Shown: piece by piece, positions 1-10,754 of the stretch
Numbering within the stretch: the stretch's first letter is position 1
Layout: each line of letters starts with the position of its first letter
NCBI GenBank assembly: GCA_017979445.1
Contig: CM030718.1
Span: 22,005,021-22,069,020, forward strand
DNA length: 64,000 nucleotides
Source of the DNA: Akebia trifoliata
Lineage: Eukaryota > Streptophyta > Magnoliopsida > Ranunculales > Lardizabalaceae
Direction: 5' to 3'
Translations under genes and position numbers: made by a program
Notes under the pieces: model-generated
What the model saw: only the letters and a program-made list of their open reading frames with translations
The model's database searches: none
What the model was told of the DNA's origin: nothing

Positions 1-74
1 TGTTAGAAGGTCTAGTCAGGGACCTATGTTAATTTTTATGACACAAATTCTCTCAATTCACAACCATGCATTTT

Positions 75-330
75 CCTTTCGTAGATCAGGTCTCTCAAAG
101 GCCTTTCAACCTCTTAAAGGTCAACTTAGTGCATTATTCCTTTCGTAGATCGGGTCATTCAAAGACCTTTGGACTTCTTAAAGGTCAACTTAGTATGTTT
201 TTCTTTTGTAGATCGGGTCTATCAAAGACCTTTGGACCTCTTAAAGGTCAACTTAGACTGTTTTTCATTTAATAGTTTCGGATTTCTTAAAGATCTTTGG
301 ACCTCTTAGAGGCCACCTTAGTTCCCTTTT
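75..330. repeat. Tandem repeat, about 64-bp unit, four copies
   Basis: Four consecutive units of 63-65 bp start near 75, 139, 203 and 266. Each has a core like GTAGATCGGGTC, then TCAAAGACCTTTGGAC and CTTAAAGGTCAACTTAG. The fourth unit is the most diverged. The open frame through it (66-272) is only the translation of the repeat. It lies just upstream of a gypsy gag fragment and may be part of that element's untranslated leader (inference). Confidence 0.8.
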
Positions 331-733
331 TATCCTTGTAGCCCAGTTCTCTTAAGATCCCCCTATACTGACCTAATAAGGGTTTTTCCTAAGTGTCTCC
401 AACTTTCATTTTCAGAAAAAAAAAAAAAAAAAACATCATCTTTGGGGTTATACTTCATGCATTCAGTATTGCAAGGTTACCAAAATGGGACTTACTTAGC
501 TGAAACTCAAAAATAAAAATGCATGATAAAGTCAAATCCTTTTCAAAGTTGTTAACTTCATTCATTTTTGTCATTTTCTCTTACAAAGGTACCAACATCA
601 TCGAATTCAAGGATACAAACCTTGAGAAAATATTGGGCGAGCAAAGAAGTCAGTACCAAGAAGAAGACCTCCGGCACAATATAATTATTTTCTGGGATCT
701 AATACGACCATAATGGAATCTACAAAATAGAAC
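331..733. other. No gene seen; leader-like stretch before gag
   Basis: This stretch contains an A-run at about 416-433 and a short open frame (519-713) with no recognisable domain. By position it could be the leader of the gypsy fragment that follows. I see no LTR terminus or primer-binding site that would prove this. Confidence 0.35.
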
Positions 734-1288
734 ATGCCCGTTGGTGGTGGGAATCCACCTCCGATTGAGAACCCTCTCCTAGAATTGCTTGTTACTCAAG
801 TTGTTACACCAGCTACTACTCTGGAAGTCTTCAACAAGATGAATGAGCAAGTAACTGTTATAGGTAATAGGCTCTCGACTTTAGTCAGTATATCAAGTGT
901 AGCGCAAGCTCTTCACAACCAAGTTTCAAGGTCAAGGTAGAATATTTCGAGTGCCACTAATCCTACAATTGTTCCACAAGTCATACTGAAACCCCACCCC
1001 TATGACGACACAATTTCATAACAACATTCCAATCCCAATTGTTAACCCACCAACTAACTCACCTTCTTTCTATAAGTTATTAGTACAAATGTTTCAAGGA
1101 AACTTGACGGGAATAGTATTGAATTGGTTCACCTAGCTCGATCATAGCAAGATCCGAAACTAGCAAGACTTGGCAAACATCTTCATGACAAAAGTATCGA
1201 TTCAATATCAATATAGCTATGGACAGGTAGGGAATGGCCATGATGGTAAGGAAGACGAAGGCTTTGAACCAGTCTGTGTAAAATATTA
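734..1288 (+). pseudogene. Ty3/gypsy gag fragment (copy 1), broken
   Basis: An open frame at 734-940 (68 codons) reads like the variable N-terminal part of a plant gypsy Gag, with a KMNEQVTVIGNRLSTLV helix. After several stops, 1086-1288 is a diverged copy of the gag at 14235-14444: it encodes the MFQ..L..IVLNWF and LDHSKIRN.QDLANIF blocks of the retrotransposon Gag family (PF03732 type), with a stop in place of Gln before LDHSK. Gag would package element RNA into particles; this copy cannot be functional. Its 3' side joins the LINE-containing module directly at about 1289, the same junction as in copy 2. No protease or polymerase follows. Confidence 0.65.
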
Positions 1289-2735
1289 AATAATCTCACT
1301 ATATATATCATGTATTTATTGTGGTCAATTAGCAGAAGAGAGAAATGTGGAATTTTTCTACCATTTTTCTAGGTAAGCAAGAAATTCTACCACCCTATTT
1401 GCTTCTAGCCAATAAAAATCAAAACTGCATGAGTTAAAAAGTCTACCCCCAAGTTCTCTAATATGCTGAACAAAGACAACATAAATTCATGCATGATTAA
1501 TCTTCCCATTAATGCTAGTAACAACATACGACGAGTCCGGATTACAATCCGATCTGTAGTACATACTTTCCTTTAAGTAGCAAAGTTAAGAGCTTCGACA
1601 ATATCTTGCAATTCTGTGATGATGATATCATTAGAGGAAACACCTCTTCCAACTGCGAACGTAGAACGGTCTAATAAAAGCCAAAACCAACACTCCCAAA
1701 GATAGTGAGCCATATATATTTATTTTGACATCTTCGCTCTCTGACACTCTCCAAGAGATAGACCTCAATGGAGTTTGAAAATCCAATAAGTGGCACCCCC
1801 ATTTCTCAAACAAAATCCGGCTTCTGCCTGAAACAACATCCTTGATAACAGCCCTATAAGATATGCCTCAAAATCTTCCGAGACAAATTTCAACGACATT
1901 GATTTGTGGGACATTTTATTGTCAAAGTTTTCTCTCTTTCACTCACTCCATATATGATACAAAGCAATAGAAGATGCCACACACAATTAATCTTGGACAA
2001 ACATGCTAGAAAAACAAAGATTGCTTGACTTTGAGATACAATAGATATATGGGAATTTAAAAATATATGGCCATTATCATCCAATCCATGCCAACACAAA
2101 ACACGTCATGATTTTCAAAGGATCCCTTTTCTTCCGTAGATTCTCTATCGTAAGAAGCTTTATTAATCACCATCCAGGCTATGACGAAATGATGAGGTAG
2201 GAACCCTCAACCGCTTCCAAATGATGTTTTTCCAATCCACAAATCACAGCCATCAGAGACTCCCCTGCACTCTTTGTACTAAAATCTCCTTTGGAATTAA
2301 TACATCACTAAATAAATCAGTCTTCCACATCTTGAACTGGCCATGAATGAGACTGCACAAGATCAAAAATTCTCCTCATTGTCTCATTAAGGGGTCTTAC
2401 AAGCACCCATCCATCCTCATTCCCCTGATCGCATACCCTAGCATCCACGACTCCCGAATTGAACAATTGCCCTCCGCCCAAATTGAACTACAATGAACCC
2501 CAGCCCCGTCAACTTAAGGATCTCATCCAAGAGAGCCTTAGTAGATGTGCCAAACCCTCCTCACTCCATAAGATAGATGGCATGCACGTGGAGGATGTGT
2601 ATTGATTGCTAGAAAATCGGCACGATAATAACGAAATATTGTTCCTTGATTGAAGGCAAACTTATGCTCAGCCATATTTCTCCTCCATTTCCGGATCTGC
2701 CACCACCCCTTTGAGTCGAAGCAACTTGATTAAAG
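1289..2735 (-). pseudogene. LINE-type RT 3' end remnant, module P1 (type alpha)
   Basis: Read on the minus strand, scattered frames reproduce the C-terminal part of a plant non-LTR reverse transcriptase. In order they are: a GDFSTKSAWESL-like block; the zinc-binding RT domain with KRLRVPTSSF, then CWHGLDDNGHIFLNSH; a VWHLLLLCIIYGVSERE block; and an RNase H-like tail with KINIYGSLSLG and a SSNDIITELQ-type motif near 1575-1640. Many stops and frameshifts break it, so it is dead. The RT catalytic domain and endonuclease are not visible. Homologous copies are at 14445-15795 and 20813-21650, with more distant ones at 10755-12040, 18235-19498 and 24285-25018. The LINE assignment rests on motif order, not on a database search. 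Confidence 0.6.
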
Positions 2736-3514
2736 CCTAATTCTCATGACGTAAAGATTGTACTATTTTTCATACCAACTTTGTTATTCTTGTTCTCATT
2801 TAGTTGTTCTTGAGCAACAAAAGCGTGGAATTCTCTAGGTTAATAATCCTTCACGATTCCAACATTAGAGTTGCTATCCACATTTAAAGCTTAAGAGTGC
2901 TGAAACAAAATGAGGAAAAGTAGGCAAGGGCAGTTTCAACATTAAGTCATTCACAAAGCTGCCATATATACAATTTTCCTAAACCATTAGCAGCCTAAAA
3001 AAGCCTATTTGGATTGATACAAGTTCTTCACATTAACTTTGACAAGCATTTATACATTTTCCAGATTAATAGGCTTTTTAAGGGGGTATTGTTCTTTCTT
3101 TACATCTGGTGAGATTATCACTTATATGGGCAGTGATACAATTGTAGAGATTGATCAACTCTATCAATTAGACGACAACTTTGATCCTTCAAGATTAAGT
3201 TGTTTATACTTTATAGTCATCATTGACACCATAGAGGCAATTTGAGAAATTGTGGAATACTCGGTGGTAAGACTGATGATATCATACGGATAAAGAGATT
3301 AGAAGAGACCACCACATACATTGTGAAAGCTTTTGTACTAAAGTGAGCTTCTCAAAATTTGAAGAATGCTATTGGATTTCTAAACATGAGTAGACAAGGA
3401 TAAGAGCTTTCCTTTGAATAGATTACAAGTTAATCAACATTTTTTTTTCATTTCTAAAGAAAGCAAAGAAATATACACATGTAACAAGATTACATGTAGA
3501 TAATTGACAGGGAT
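2736..3514 (+). repeat. Module Q1 with broken ORF (3039-3245)
   Basis: This spacer between the LINE remnant and the R module is repeated at 15796-16450 and 21650-22370, and more distantly at 12041-12584. It holds an open frame at 3039-3245 encoding VEIDQLYQLDDNFDPSRLSC and a hydrophobic LYFIVIIDTIEAI stretch. It stops early here because of a change after IEAI; copies B and C read on for about 36 further codons. I do not recognise the protein. Confidence 0.5.
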
Positions 3515-3519
3515 GTATC

Positions 3520-3659
3520 AGTTAAAATTTAGGGATTAAAGGTTCTCTTTTATTAATTAGCCCTAATCAGGCTTTATATCATTACAAAGTCTGAGATGAG
3601 TAAAAGACTAAAAAGGACATACTAAAAAAGAAATCTAATAACAATCGAATTATTTAACA
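3520..3659 (-). repeat. Copia 3' LTR
   Basis: This 140-bp direct repeat begins TGTTAAATAATTCG on the minus strand. Its end reads TTTTAACT rather than the canonical CA. It differs from the 5' LTR by two transitions (near 3542 and 3645). It is followed by the target copy GTATC at 3515-3519. Confidence 0.93.
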
Positions 3660-3670
3660 CTCCCCCTCAA
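3660..3670 (-). other. Copia polypurine tract
   Basis: On the minus strand TTGAGGGGGAG lies immediately upstream of the 3' LTR start TGTTAAAT. This is the position and composition of the plus-strand priming tract of LTR retrotransposons. Confidence 0.85.
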
Positions 3671-5591
3671 GTTGGTGCGTGGATATCAACAACACCCAAC
3701 TTGGACAAGACACCTTCAAAGGCAGTTTTGCTAACACCTTTAGTAAAAATATACTGAGTTGTTGAGATGTCGGTACACGGTACAAAGGGAGTACAGATCT
3801 ATCCAAAAAAAAAATTTCTCTAATAAAATGGCGATAACTTCAATATGTTTCGTTCTATCATGCTGAACCGGATTTGCTGGTGTGCTAATAGCTGATTTAT
3901 TATCGCAATAAAGTAAGAATGGGACAGGCACAGGAAGACACAAATCTGCTAGTAAGATCTTGAGCCACAACAACTCACACACTCCGAGTGCCATAGCTCT
4001 GTATTCAGACTCAGCACTCGACCGAGAGACCACATCTTGCTTCTTACTTCGCCAAGTTACCAAGTTGCCACCAACTTTAGTATACTACCCATAAGTAAAT
4101 CGTCTATCAATCACTGAACCAGCATAATCTACATCTGTCAATGCCTCAACACGAAGGTGACCATGATTACTAAATAAAATGCCTCGACCAGGACATCCCT
4201 TAAGATATCTAAGAATGCGATGGACAGCAGTAAGTTGAGATGTTCGAGACGAGTGCATAAACTGACTTCCAACACTCACAGCATAGGTAATGTCAGGGCG
4301 AGTCATAGACAAGTAGATCAATTTTCCCACAAGACGCTAATACTGGCCAATATACGACACACTCCCCCTCAGAATCAGTCAACCTGTGATTCTACTCAAT
4401 AGGAGTATCAACTGGACGAGAACCAAGCTGATCAGAGTCACTGAGTAAATCGAGGACATACTTACGTTGAGAAATAAATATACCAGAATGGGACCGCGCA
4501 ACCTCAATACTGAGAAAATAACGAAGATACCCAAGGTCCTTTATCTCAAATTGACATCCAAGGTAAGTTTTGACCTCGGCAATGCCATCATCATCATCTC
4601 CAGTAAGAACAATATCATCTACATAAATAATCAGAGCAACAGTTTTACCACGGCAGTGTCGCAAGAAGAGGGTGTGATCAGCAGAACTCTAATGAAACCC
4701 AAAATGATGCATGGCCTTAGTAAAGCGCTCAGACCATGCACGAGGAGACTGCTTCAGGCCATAAAGAGAACGGCGAAAATGACAGACATATGTAGGAGAA
4801 GCAGATATAAGAAAATCAGGAGGTTGGACCATATAGACTTCTTCCTGTAGATCACCATTGAGAAAAGTATTCTTGACATCCAACTGAAAAAGATGCCACC
4901 CTATGATTGCGGTAACAGAAAGGAGAACATGAATGGTAGTCATCTTGGCAACCAGAGCAAATGTCTCCTGATAATCAATCCCATAAGTCTGAGCATAACC
5001 CTTGGCCACCAGACGTGACTTATAACGAGCAATAGAACCATCCAGATTATGTTTAAGGGTGAAGACCCAACGACAACTCACAACTTTCCTACCAGGCGGA
5101 AGAGGAACAAGTTCCCAAGTTTGAGTCTTTTCAAAAGAATTCAATTCATCAATTATAGTGGCTCGCCAATCAGGATGAGTAATAGCATCTGCAACAGTAG
5201 TAGGAAGAGAAACAATGGAAGCAGTAGCAAGAAAACTTCGATAAGAGGGTGAGAGAGTAGGATCATATATATAATTAGAAATGGGGTAGGTACAAGTGCA
5301 TACCCTTATGAGTGGCAATAAGACGATCATCACAGGGGATAGACGGAGGTGGAGCTGGAGGCGAGGAGGTGAGCTGATCTGGCATAAGAGTGATGATTGT
5401 ATTACGTAGACGCCGAGAAAAAACATGCAGTGGAGGAGGGGGCAAATTGACAGGGGTTGGAAAAGAAGGAGCTGGCATGGGAAGAGGAAATGAAGAAGGA
5501 AAATGATCATTAGGGGAATCTTGGGGAAACCACTCAGAGGGAATGCCAATAGACCCATTGTAGTACGGGGTATGCTCAAAAAAAGAAACAT
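3665..5591 (-). pseudogene. Copia reverse transcriptase and RNase H, broken
   Basis: The RT would copy element RNA into cDNA and RNase H would remove the template. Visible in order: TWELVPLPPGRKVVSCRWV and ARYKSRLVAKGYAQ (fingers); QLDVKNTFLNGDLQEEVYM with the first catalytic Asp; SLYGLKQSPRAW; the YVDD catalytic box in LIIYVDDIVLTGDD (near 4610-4640); then the RNase H region with SMTRPDITYAV, LRYLKGCPGRG, SRSSAESEYRAMA and DNKSAI. It ends near the KLGVVDIHAP block just before the polypurine tract. Lesions: a frameshift near 5290, an in-frame stop at about 4689 (before SSADHT), a stop and frame loss between 4330 and 4392 (after DTPIE), a break at 4064-4085, and a frame loss near 3800. The YVDD box is intact but no full-length product is possible. 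Confidence 0.9.
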
Positions 5592-5610
5592 CCCGAGAAA
5601 TGAAACGCCG

Positions 5611-6960
5611 TCAAGAAGGAGGATGGTAACAACTGTATCCTTTCTGGGTAGAGGAATAACCCAAAAAAATACATTTTACGGCTTTAGGGTCAAGTTTAGT
5701 ACGAGTTTGGTTAAGAATTTGAACAAAGCAGACGCACCCAAACACACACGAAGGAAGTGGAAACATAGGACTACCCGGATAGAGTCGAGAAAAGGGCGTG
5801 AAAAACTGAAGAACCTTGGAAGGGGTCCGATTAATAAGATAGACAGCAATAAGCACTGCATCGGCCCAAAAGGATTGGGGCACATTCATGTCAATAGAGA
5901 AGGCATGGGATAACTCGAGAATATGACGATTTTTTCTTTCTGAACGACCATTCTGCTGAGGAGTCTTAACATTAGACATTTGATGCTCAATGCCAGACTC
6001 TAAACAAAGTTTCCAGATCTCACTGTAGGTGTACTCCATACCATGATCAGAACGGAAGGTCTTGACGGTACGTCCAAACTGGATATGAATCATATCAAGA
6101 AATTGCTAAGAAATCCAAAAACTTCACTCTTATTTTTCATAAGATAAACCCAAGTGGTACGACTATAGTCATCAATGAACAAGACAAAATATCGAAAATC
6201 AAGAGTTGATATGACAGGAGAAGGACCCCACATATCAGAATGGATTAGGTCAAACATAGTAGGTGCAGTAGTATTCATACTAATAGGATAAGAGGAACGC
6301 ACATGTTTTGCTAATTGACAAGTTTCACAAGAAAAATCAAGCAAATTATTATTATTAAATAAAGCAGGAAACATGTGTTTCAAATATCTGAAAGAAATAT
6401 GGCCTAAGCATAAGTGCCAACGCATTACAAGAGCCTTATTAAACTGACTACTACTACTAATTTGGAAAACAGAATGGATGCTAGGTAAACTGGGTACGTC
6501 CAAGAGATACAGTCCATTCACTTCACGTCCAGTGCCAATCATCCTCTTCGACTCCAAATCCTGAAAGACACAATGAGAGTGATAAAAAATTACACTGCAA
6601 TTCAAATTTTTTGTAATGCTACTAATATATATAAGATTAGTAGTGAGTTGAGGAATATGCAGTGTGTTGGTTAAAGATAAAAAAGATGTAACAAGAAAAT
6701 GACCTTGACCAGCTATAGAAGACAAATAACCATCAACCTGGCGAACCTTGCAATGACCAGGGCAAGTATTATAGGTTTTGAATAGGAAGGACGTACCGGT
6801 CATGTTATCAGAGGTACCAAAATCAATGATCCATGGTGAAGAAGTGGTGGAAACACTGTGTGCAGATGCAAAAGTACCTGAATGAATAAAAGTAGAGACC
6901 GGCTGAGATGAAGTCTCCATCTGACTGAAGAATTTCCTGAACTTGTCAAGCTCAGCCTGG
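5611..6960 (-). pseudogene. Copia protease and integrase, broken
   Basis: The N-terminal part (minus strand, from about 6920) contains a protease-like site WIIDFGTSDNMTG; family members have DSG, so the Ser is replaced by Phe and the protease is probably inactive. Next come the GAG-pre-integrase zinc block (HLCLGHISF to CETCQLAKH) and the integrase core with all three acidic residues visible: D in IHSDMWGP, D in FRSDHGMEY, E in NGRSERKNRHI. Integrase would insert the cDNA at the GTATC duplications. A frameshift near 6090-6100 separates the first Asp from the other two (the frame switches between FLSNFLI and FLDMIHIQFG). The chromodomain-less C-terminal half runs through KCIFLGYSSTQKGY, then becomes proline-rich before RT. 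Confidence 0.9.
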
Positions 6961-7059
6961 GATAAAGTTACCGAGTCTGAGAAGGATGTAGCAGCTGAAG
7001 GGGGTGTTGAATCAGTAGTTGGCTGAGAGACTACATTAGCTGATGATCATTGAGACTGT

Positions 7060-7910
7060 TGATGTTATTGATTAGGACGATCATGTAGTGCATAACAACG
7101 AGCATTCACGTGACCTAACTTCCCACAATGATCACACTTATGTCGTTGACGGGTAGGTAGAGACCCACTAGGAGGTTGTGGAGAAGGTAAACGAGCAAGC
7201 ATAGCAGAGTAGTCTCCTGAAGGATGAGTAAGAACAGCTGCGCAATGACTTTCATCAACCAAGACATAAGAATACGCAGTCTGTAGGGACGAAAAGGATC
7301 CATACCCAATAAATGAACTCTCGCATACTCAAACTCCTCTCGTAAACCAGCTAGAAACTGAAAAACTCGATTCTTATCCAGAATCGACGCGTATAGTATC
7401 TCATCAAGAGGATCCTTCCAGGCGTAAGACGAGGAATAAAAAGTTAACTCTTCCCACCGAGCACGTAGCTGTGATATATAGGTGGTAACTGAAGAATCAC
7501 CTTGCGAAAGATGAAAAATCTCACGCTCTAAATTAAAGATCCGGACGTTGTGAGTAGATGCTCTTTGGGGAGTCCCATATCTGTTTTACTGTTGAGGAGA
7601 ACATAAATCCAGCCGCAATGTGTGGTTGCATAGATGTAACCAGTCAAGAACGGACCATAGAATCATTAGCAAACTAGTGGGAGTAAGAAGTATCGGTTTG
7701 TGCAGGTTATTTGTCAGCTCCCGTGAGGTAACCGAACTTTCCTTTTCCACCAATGAGCATTTCAACCGATCGTGCCCAAAGAAGATAACTAGGGCCATCT
7801 AATTTTACGGTGGTAATCTAAATTCCTAGAAAGTTGGTTGAGTGAGAGGGAAGACCACTTGAGCCATTACTATTACCGGTGAGCGAGGAAGGGGACGTCT
7901 CCAACGCCAT
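7060..7910 (-). pseudogene. Copia Gag with CCHC zinc knuckle, broken
   Basis: I place the start at the ATG at 7908-7910, because the frame then reads MALETSPSS and soon KLDGPSYLLWARSVEMLI, the N-terminal signature of plant copia Gag (UBN2/DUF4219 type). Near the other end the zinc knuckle CDHCGKLGHVNARC is intact (about 7095-7145), the RNA-binding part of the capsid protein. Between them are at least one stop (just after NFLGI) and several frame changes, so no intact capsid protein can be made. About 930 bp of leader separates this start from the 5' LTR. Confidence 0.85.
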
Positions 7911-8054
7911 AAAAAAATACATATTTTGGTTTGGAGGGAGTTCAAAGAAGACAAGGGAAAGCTCGTAACAGCACTCTTGTTGTGAGTACAGGCTCCAAAT
8001 AGCACTCTAACCAAATCCAAATAATAACCTGTTCTGATCGCAGGTTTCAACCAA

Positions 8055-8640
8055 GGCTTCAAATGATGAACCAGCCTTCAATTATAGTCGCAAGTCATCA
8101 AACTGCTTTCTACAGTGATTGAAGACCTCTAACTACACCTCTGCAATAGTCGTATGTCTCAAACCAACCTCCTGTTATGGTCGCAAGTCATCAAACTTCT
8201 CTTTGCAGTGATCGCAGGTCCAAAACAGGGTCTAACTGCACCTCTGCAGTAGTCGTATGTCTCAAACCAGCCTCCTGTTATGGTCGCAAGTCATCAAACT
8301 GCTCTCTACAGTGATGGCAGGTCCAAAATAGGGTTCTGCTATGGTCACAAGATGTCAAACTGCCCTCTGCAGTGATCGCGGGTCCAAAAACTGCTTTCTA
8401 CAGTGATCGCAGGTCCAAAAACAAAGTTCTGTTACGGTCAGAGATAGCAAAACAGCAATCTGCTGTAGTCAAAAACACACTGCGAAGATTTCTGCTGTAT
8501 CGCAGGAGTCGTAACAACAATCTGCTGTAATTAAAGGCTTCAAAAAAAAAGTTTGCTGTGTCACAGAGGTCATAACCGCAATCTGCTGTAATAGTGAATC
8601 CCAAACAGCAGTATTGCTGATAAAAACAGCCTGATTGTAG
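8055..8640 (-). repeat. Degenerate minisatellite in copia leader
   Basis: Between the 5' LTR and gag, a motif with TTATGGTCGCAAGTCATC, ACAGTGATCGCAGGTCC and a CTCTGCAGTAGTCGTATG block recurs with a period of about 103 bp and a shorter sub-period near 45 bp. It decays towards the LTR, where CAATCTGCTGTA variants recur. It has no coding signature. Confidence 0.7.
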
Positions 8641-8828
8641 GCATCAAACAGGTCTCAAGCTCCTATTGCATAATGCGATTAGGGTGTTCAGTAAAAAAAA
8701 CCCCCGTAAGGGTGATAAATATTGAAGGCGAGAGGCGAGAGGTGTGGAGGAGATTTAAGGAAGATGAAGATAATAAGATTTGTAGCAAACGAAGAAGTGG
8801 GTGGTGATGGAGAGACCGAGAGAGCTTG

Positions 8829-8840
8829 GCTCTGATACCA
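8829..8840 (-). other. Copia primer-binding site (initiator Met tRNA)
   Basis: On the minus strand TGGTATCAGAGC directly follows the 5' LTR. This is the standard plant copia site complementary to the 3' end of initiator methionine tRNA, and it fixes the element's orientation. Confidence 0.95.
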
Positions 8841-8980
8841 AGTTAAAATTTAGGGATTAAAAGTTCTCTTTTATTAATTAGCCCTAATCAGGCTTTATAT
8901 CATTACAAAGTCTGAGATGAGTAAAAGACTAAAAAGGACATACTAAAAAAGAAATCTAATAACAACCGAATTATTTAACA
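8841..8980 (-). repeat. Copia 5' LTR
   Basis: This is the 140-bp partner of the LTR at 3520-3659, 138 of 140 positions identical. It is flanked outside by target copy GTATC (8981-8985), after which module Q resumes as CCCTGCAAAACTC. Confidence 0.93.
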
Positions 8981-9189
8981 GTATCCCTGCAAAACTCAAA
9001 AAGTACTACAAAATAAAAAATCAAGCAATCCAAAAAGATCAACTTATACCAGTTGTACAACATTGAAAGAAATCAAAATCTAACAATGAATTGCCTCAAA
9101 AGCTTCTAGACAAAGCATTTGACACTTTGTTCTAAAGCAACAACATATCTATAATCATCTTCGTATGATCAGGGGGTTATGTAGGATCA

Positions 9190-9535
9190 TGACTTTTCAT
9201 CCTTGATTTAACTTTTTGTTTCTTGATACCCATAGTGATTCAATCTCCTCGTTCATCCATTTCTTCAATGCATGCCAATCCTTCAATATTGCTCTTTGAT
9301 TCCTCTTCCAACGAATAGTTTTCTTTTTGTTTGTGCCTAATTCTCATTGATAGTCAGAATTCCTCTGCTCCTCACCAAAGAATTGGTTTCCTTTATGGAA
9401 TAGAAAACTAAATAAAGAATAAAAACAATAACGATCTATCAAATAATGAAATATCAAACTAACCAGAAGATTAAGGAATTTTCTAACCACAACCTATGTT
9501 TGAGAGGCTCTCCAATAGACAGAAGGTTGAGCCAA
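9190..9535 (-). pseudogene. R-module ORF, copy A (degraded)
   Basis: The minus strand carries the peptide NQRAILKDWHALKKWMNEE in the same frame as copies B and C. Relative to copy C, about 120 bp are missing between HKGNQFF and the EEQRNS block, and the frame continues across the deletion. A TAG follows the N-terminal block QPSVYWRASQT. I do not recognise the protein family. Confidence 0.4.
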
Positions 9536-9879
9536 GATGAAAAAAAAAATCAGATAGCAGTAACTGTTTTCTATGGATTAGGACAAAAATATAGTGATTT
9601 CTTGGGACTGAAAACATATTTAGAACACAAGAAATAAAGAGAGATTGTTTAGAACTCATCACCAATCGCTACGACTGTGATTTCGCTTCCAAGAAAATGA
9701 TGAAATGCCATAAACAGGATCTCTCTCAAGCAAGTAAACCCTTAGGATGAAGAGAATAAATTAATAAATGTACTCCTTAATTATCCAAAAGGCCCACAAA
9801 GGTTAGTTAATAAATGTGCTTAAATAGAAAATTGCAAGTTGCTTACGGAGAGAATTTCTGGAAAGAATTAAGAAATCAT

Positions 9880-10205
9880 TCCTACAAATAGATCGATGTT
9901 CATGACATTTCATCCATCTCATCTTCATTTACAAAATTGATGAAGTGCCATGAACACGATCTGTTTATAGTGAAGTGGATAGAGTTATGGTACAAATAGA
10001 TCATTGTTCATGGCATTTCATCCATGTCATCTTAACTTAAGAAACTGATGAAGTGCCATGAACACGATCTTTTTATAGCGATATAGATAGAGTTGCTGGA
10101 AAGAATTAGGATAATCTTTCCTACAAATAGATCATTGTTCATGGCATTTCATCCATTTCAACTTCAGTTACAAAATTGATGAAGTGCCACGAACACGATC
10201 CATTC
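9880..10205. repeat. Three tandem long hairpins, copy A
   Basis: Three imperfect tandem units (about 109-130 bp apart) each contain GTTCATGGCATTTCATC and, after a loop of about 25-30 nt, its near-perfect inverse GATGAAGTGCCATGAAC. The stem extends through AGATC on one side and GATCT on the other, giving about 24 bp. Stems lie at about 9890-9962, 9999-10070 and 10129-10200. They sit between a minus-strand TATA box and the R ORF, so a minus transcript would carry them in its leader. Confidence 0.8.
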
Positions 10206-10327
10206 ATATTGATTAATTCCATAGAGTGTTTTAAAACAATAAGATGAAATCTTCATATCAGGAAGTGGGGACAATAGAATGATAAAACCTTAGAAATTTG
10301 GTGAAGAGGGTGGTTTCCTATTGGTCA

Positions 10328-10335
10328 TTTATATA
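10328..10335 (-). promoter_or_regulatory. Putative TATA box for R-module transcript, copy A
   Basis: The minus strand reads CTATATAAATGACCAATAGG, upstream of the hairpin array and the R ORF. The same site is kept in copies B and C. Transcription is inferred, not shown. Confidence 0.4.
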
Positions 10336-10754
10336 GGCACTCATGAGCACATATATGGAAGGATAATAAATGTATTTCCATAAAAAGATATTGCATATCT
10401 TTTTCTATTAACTAAATATTTTTAAATGTGTCATAGTATCCCAAGGTAGATTTCAAATGTTGATAGCTTTAAAAAGGAAACTTGAGGCGGGGTTGGTAAC
10501 AGAAAACTTGATCCAAGTTTTGGCTAAACTTGTTAATACATGAACAAATCATCGCAGAATAAACGGATTTTAAGTTCTAGAACAAAATAATTATCAAGTC
10601 AGATAGCTGAGATCATTTATCTCATAAATTCATTGTATACGTTCACCAAAAGGTATCAGCTAACTAAGTTGGTTATACTTTGTGACAGTCAATACCGCTA
10701 ACATATCCGTTTTCACTTGCTAATTACTGTCAAATAATCTCAAATGCCCCACAA

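Larger units (their letters stand above)
3520..8980 (-). mobile_element. Full-length Ty1/copia LTR retrotransposon, coding-defective
   Basis: The 5461-bp element reads on the minus strand. Two 140-bp LTRs (3520-3659 and 8841-8980) differ at only two positions. A perfect 5-bp target duplication, GTATC, lies at 3515-3519 and 8981-8985. The primer-binding site abuts the 5' LTR and a polypurine tract abuts the 3' LTR. The domain order Gag, protease, integrase, RT, RNase H is that of Ty1/copia. The related modules near 16460 and 22350 carry the uninterrupted site (GATGTATCCCTGCAAAA), so the insertion is later than the module duplication. Gag and Pol contain numerous stops and frameshifts, so any recent movement would have needed proteins supplied in trans (inference). 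Confidence 0.95.

Noticed and set aside
4467..4850. 127-codon plus-strand frame and the 5503-5913 plus frame
   Set aside because: Both are antisense shadows of the copia RT and integrase on the minus strand.
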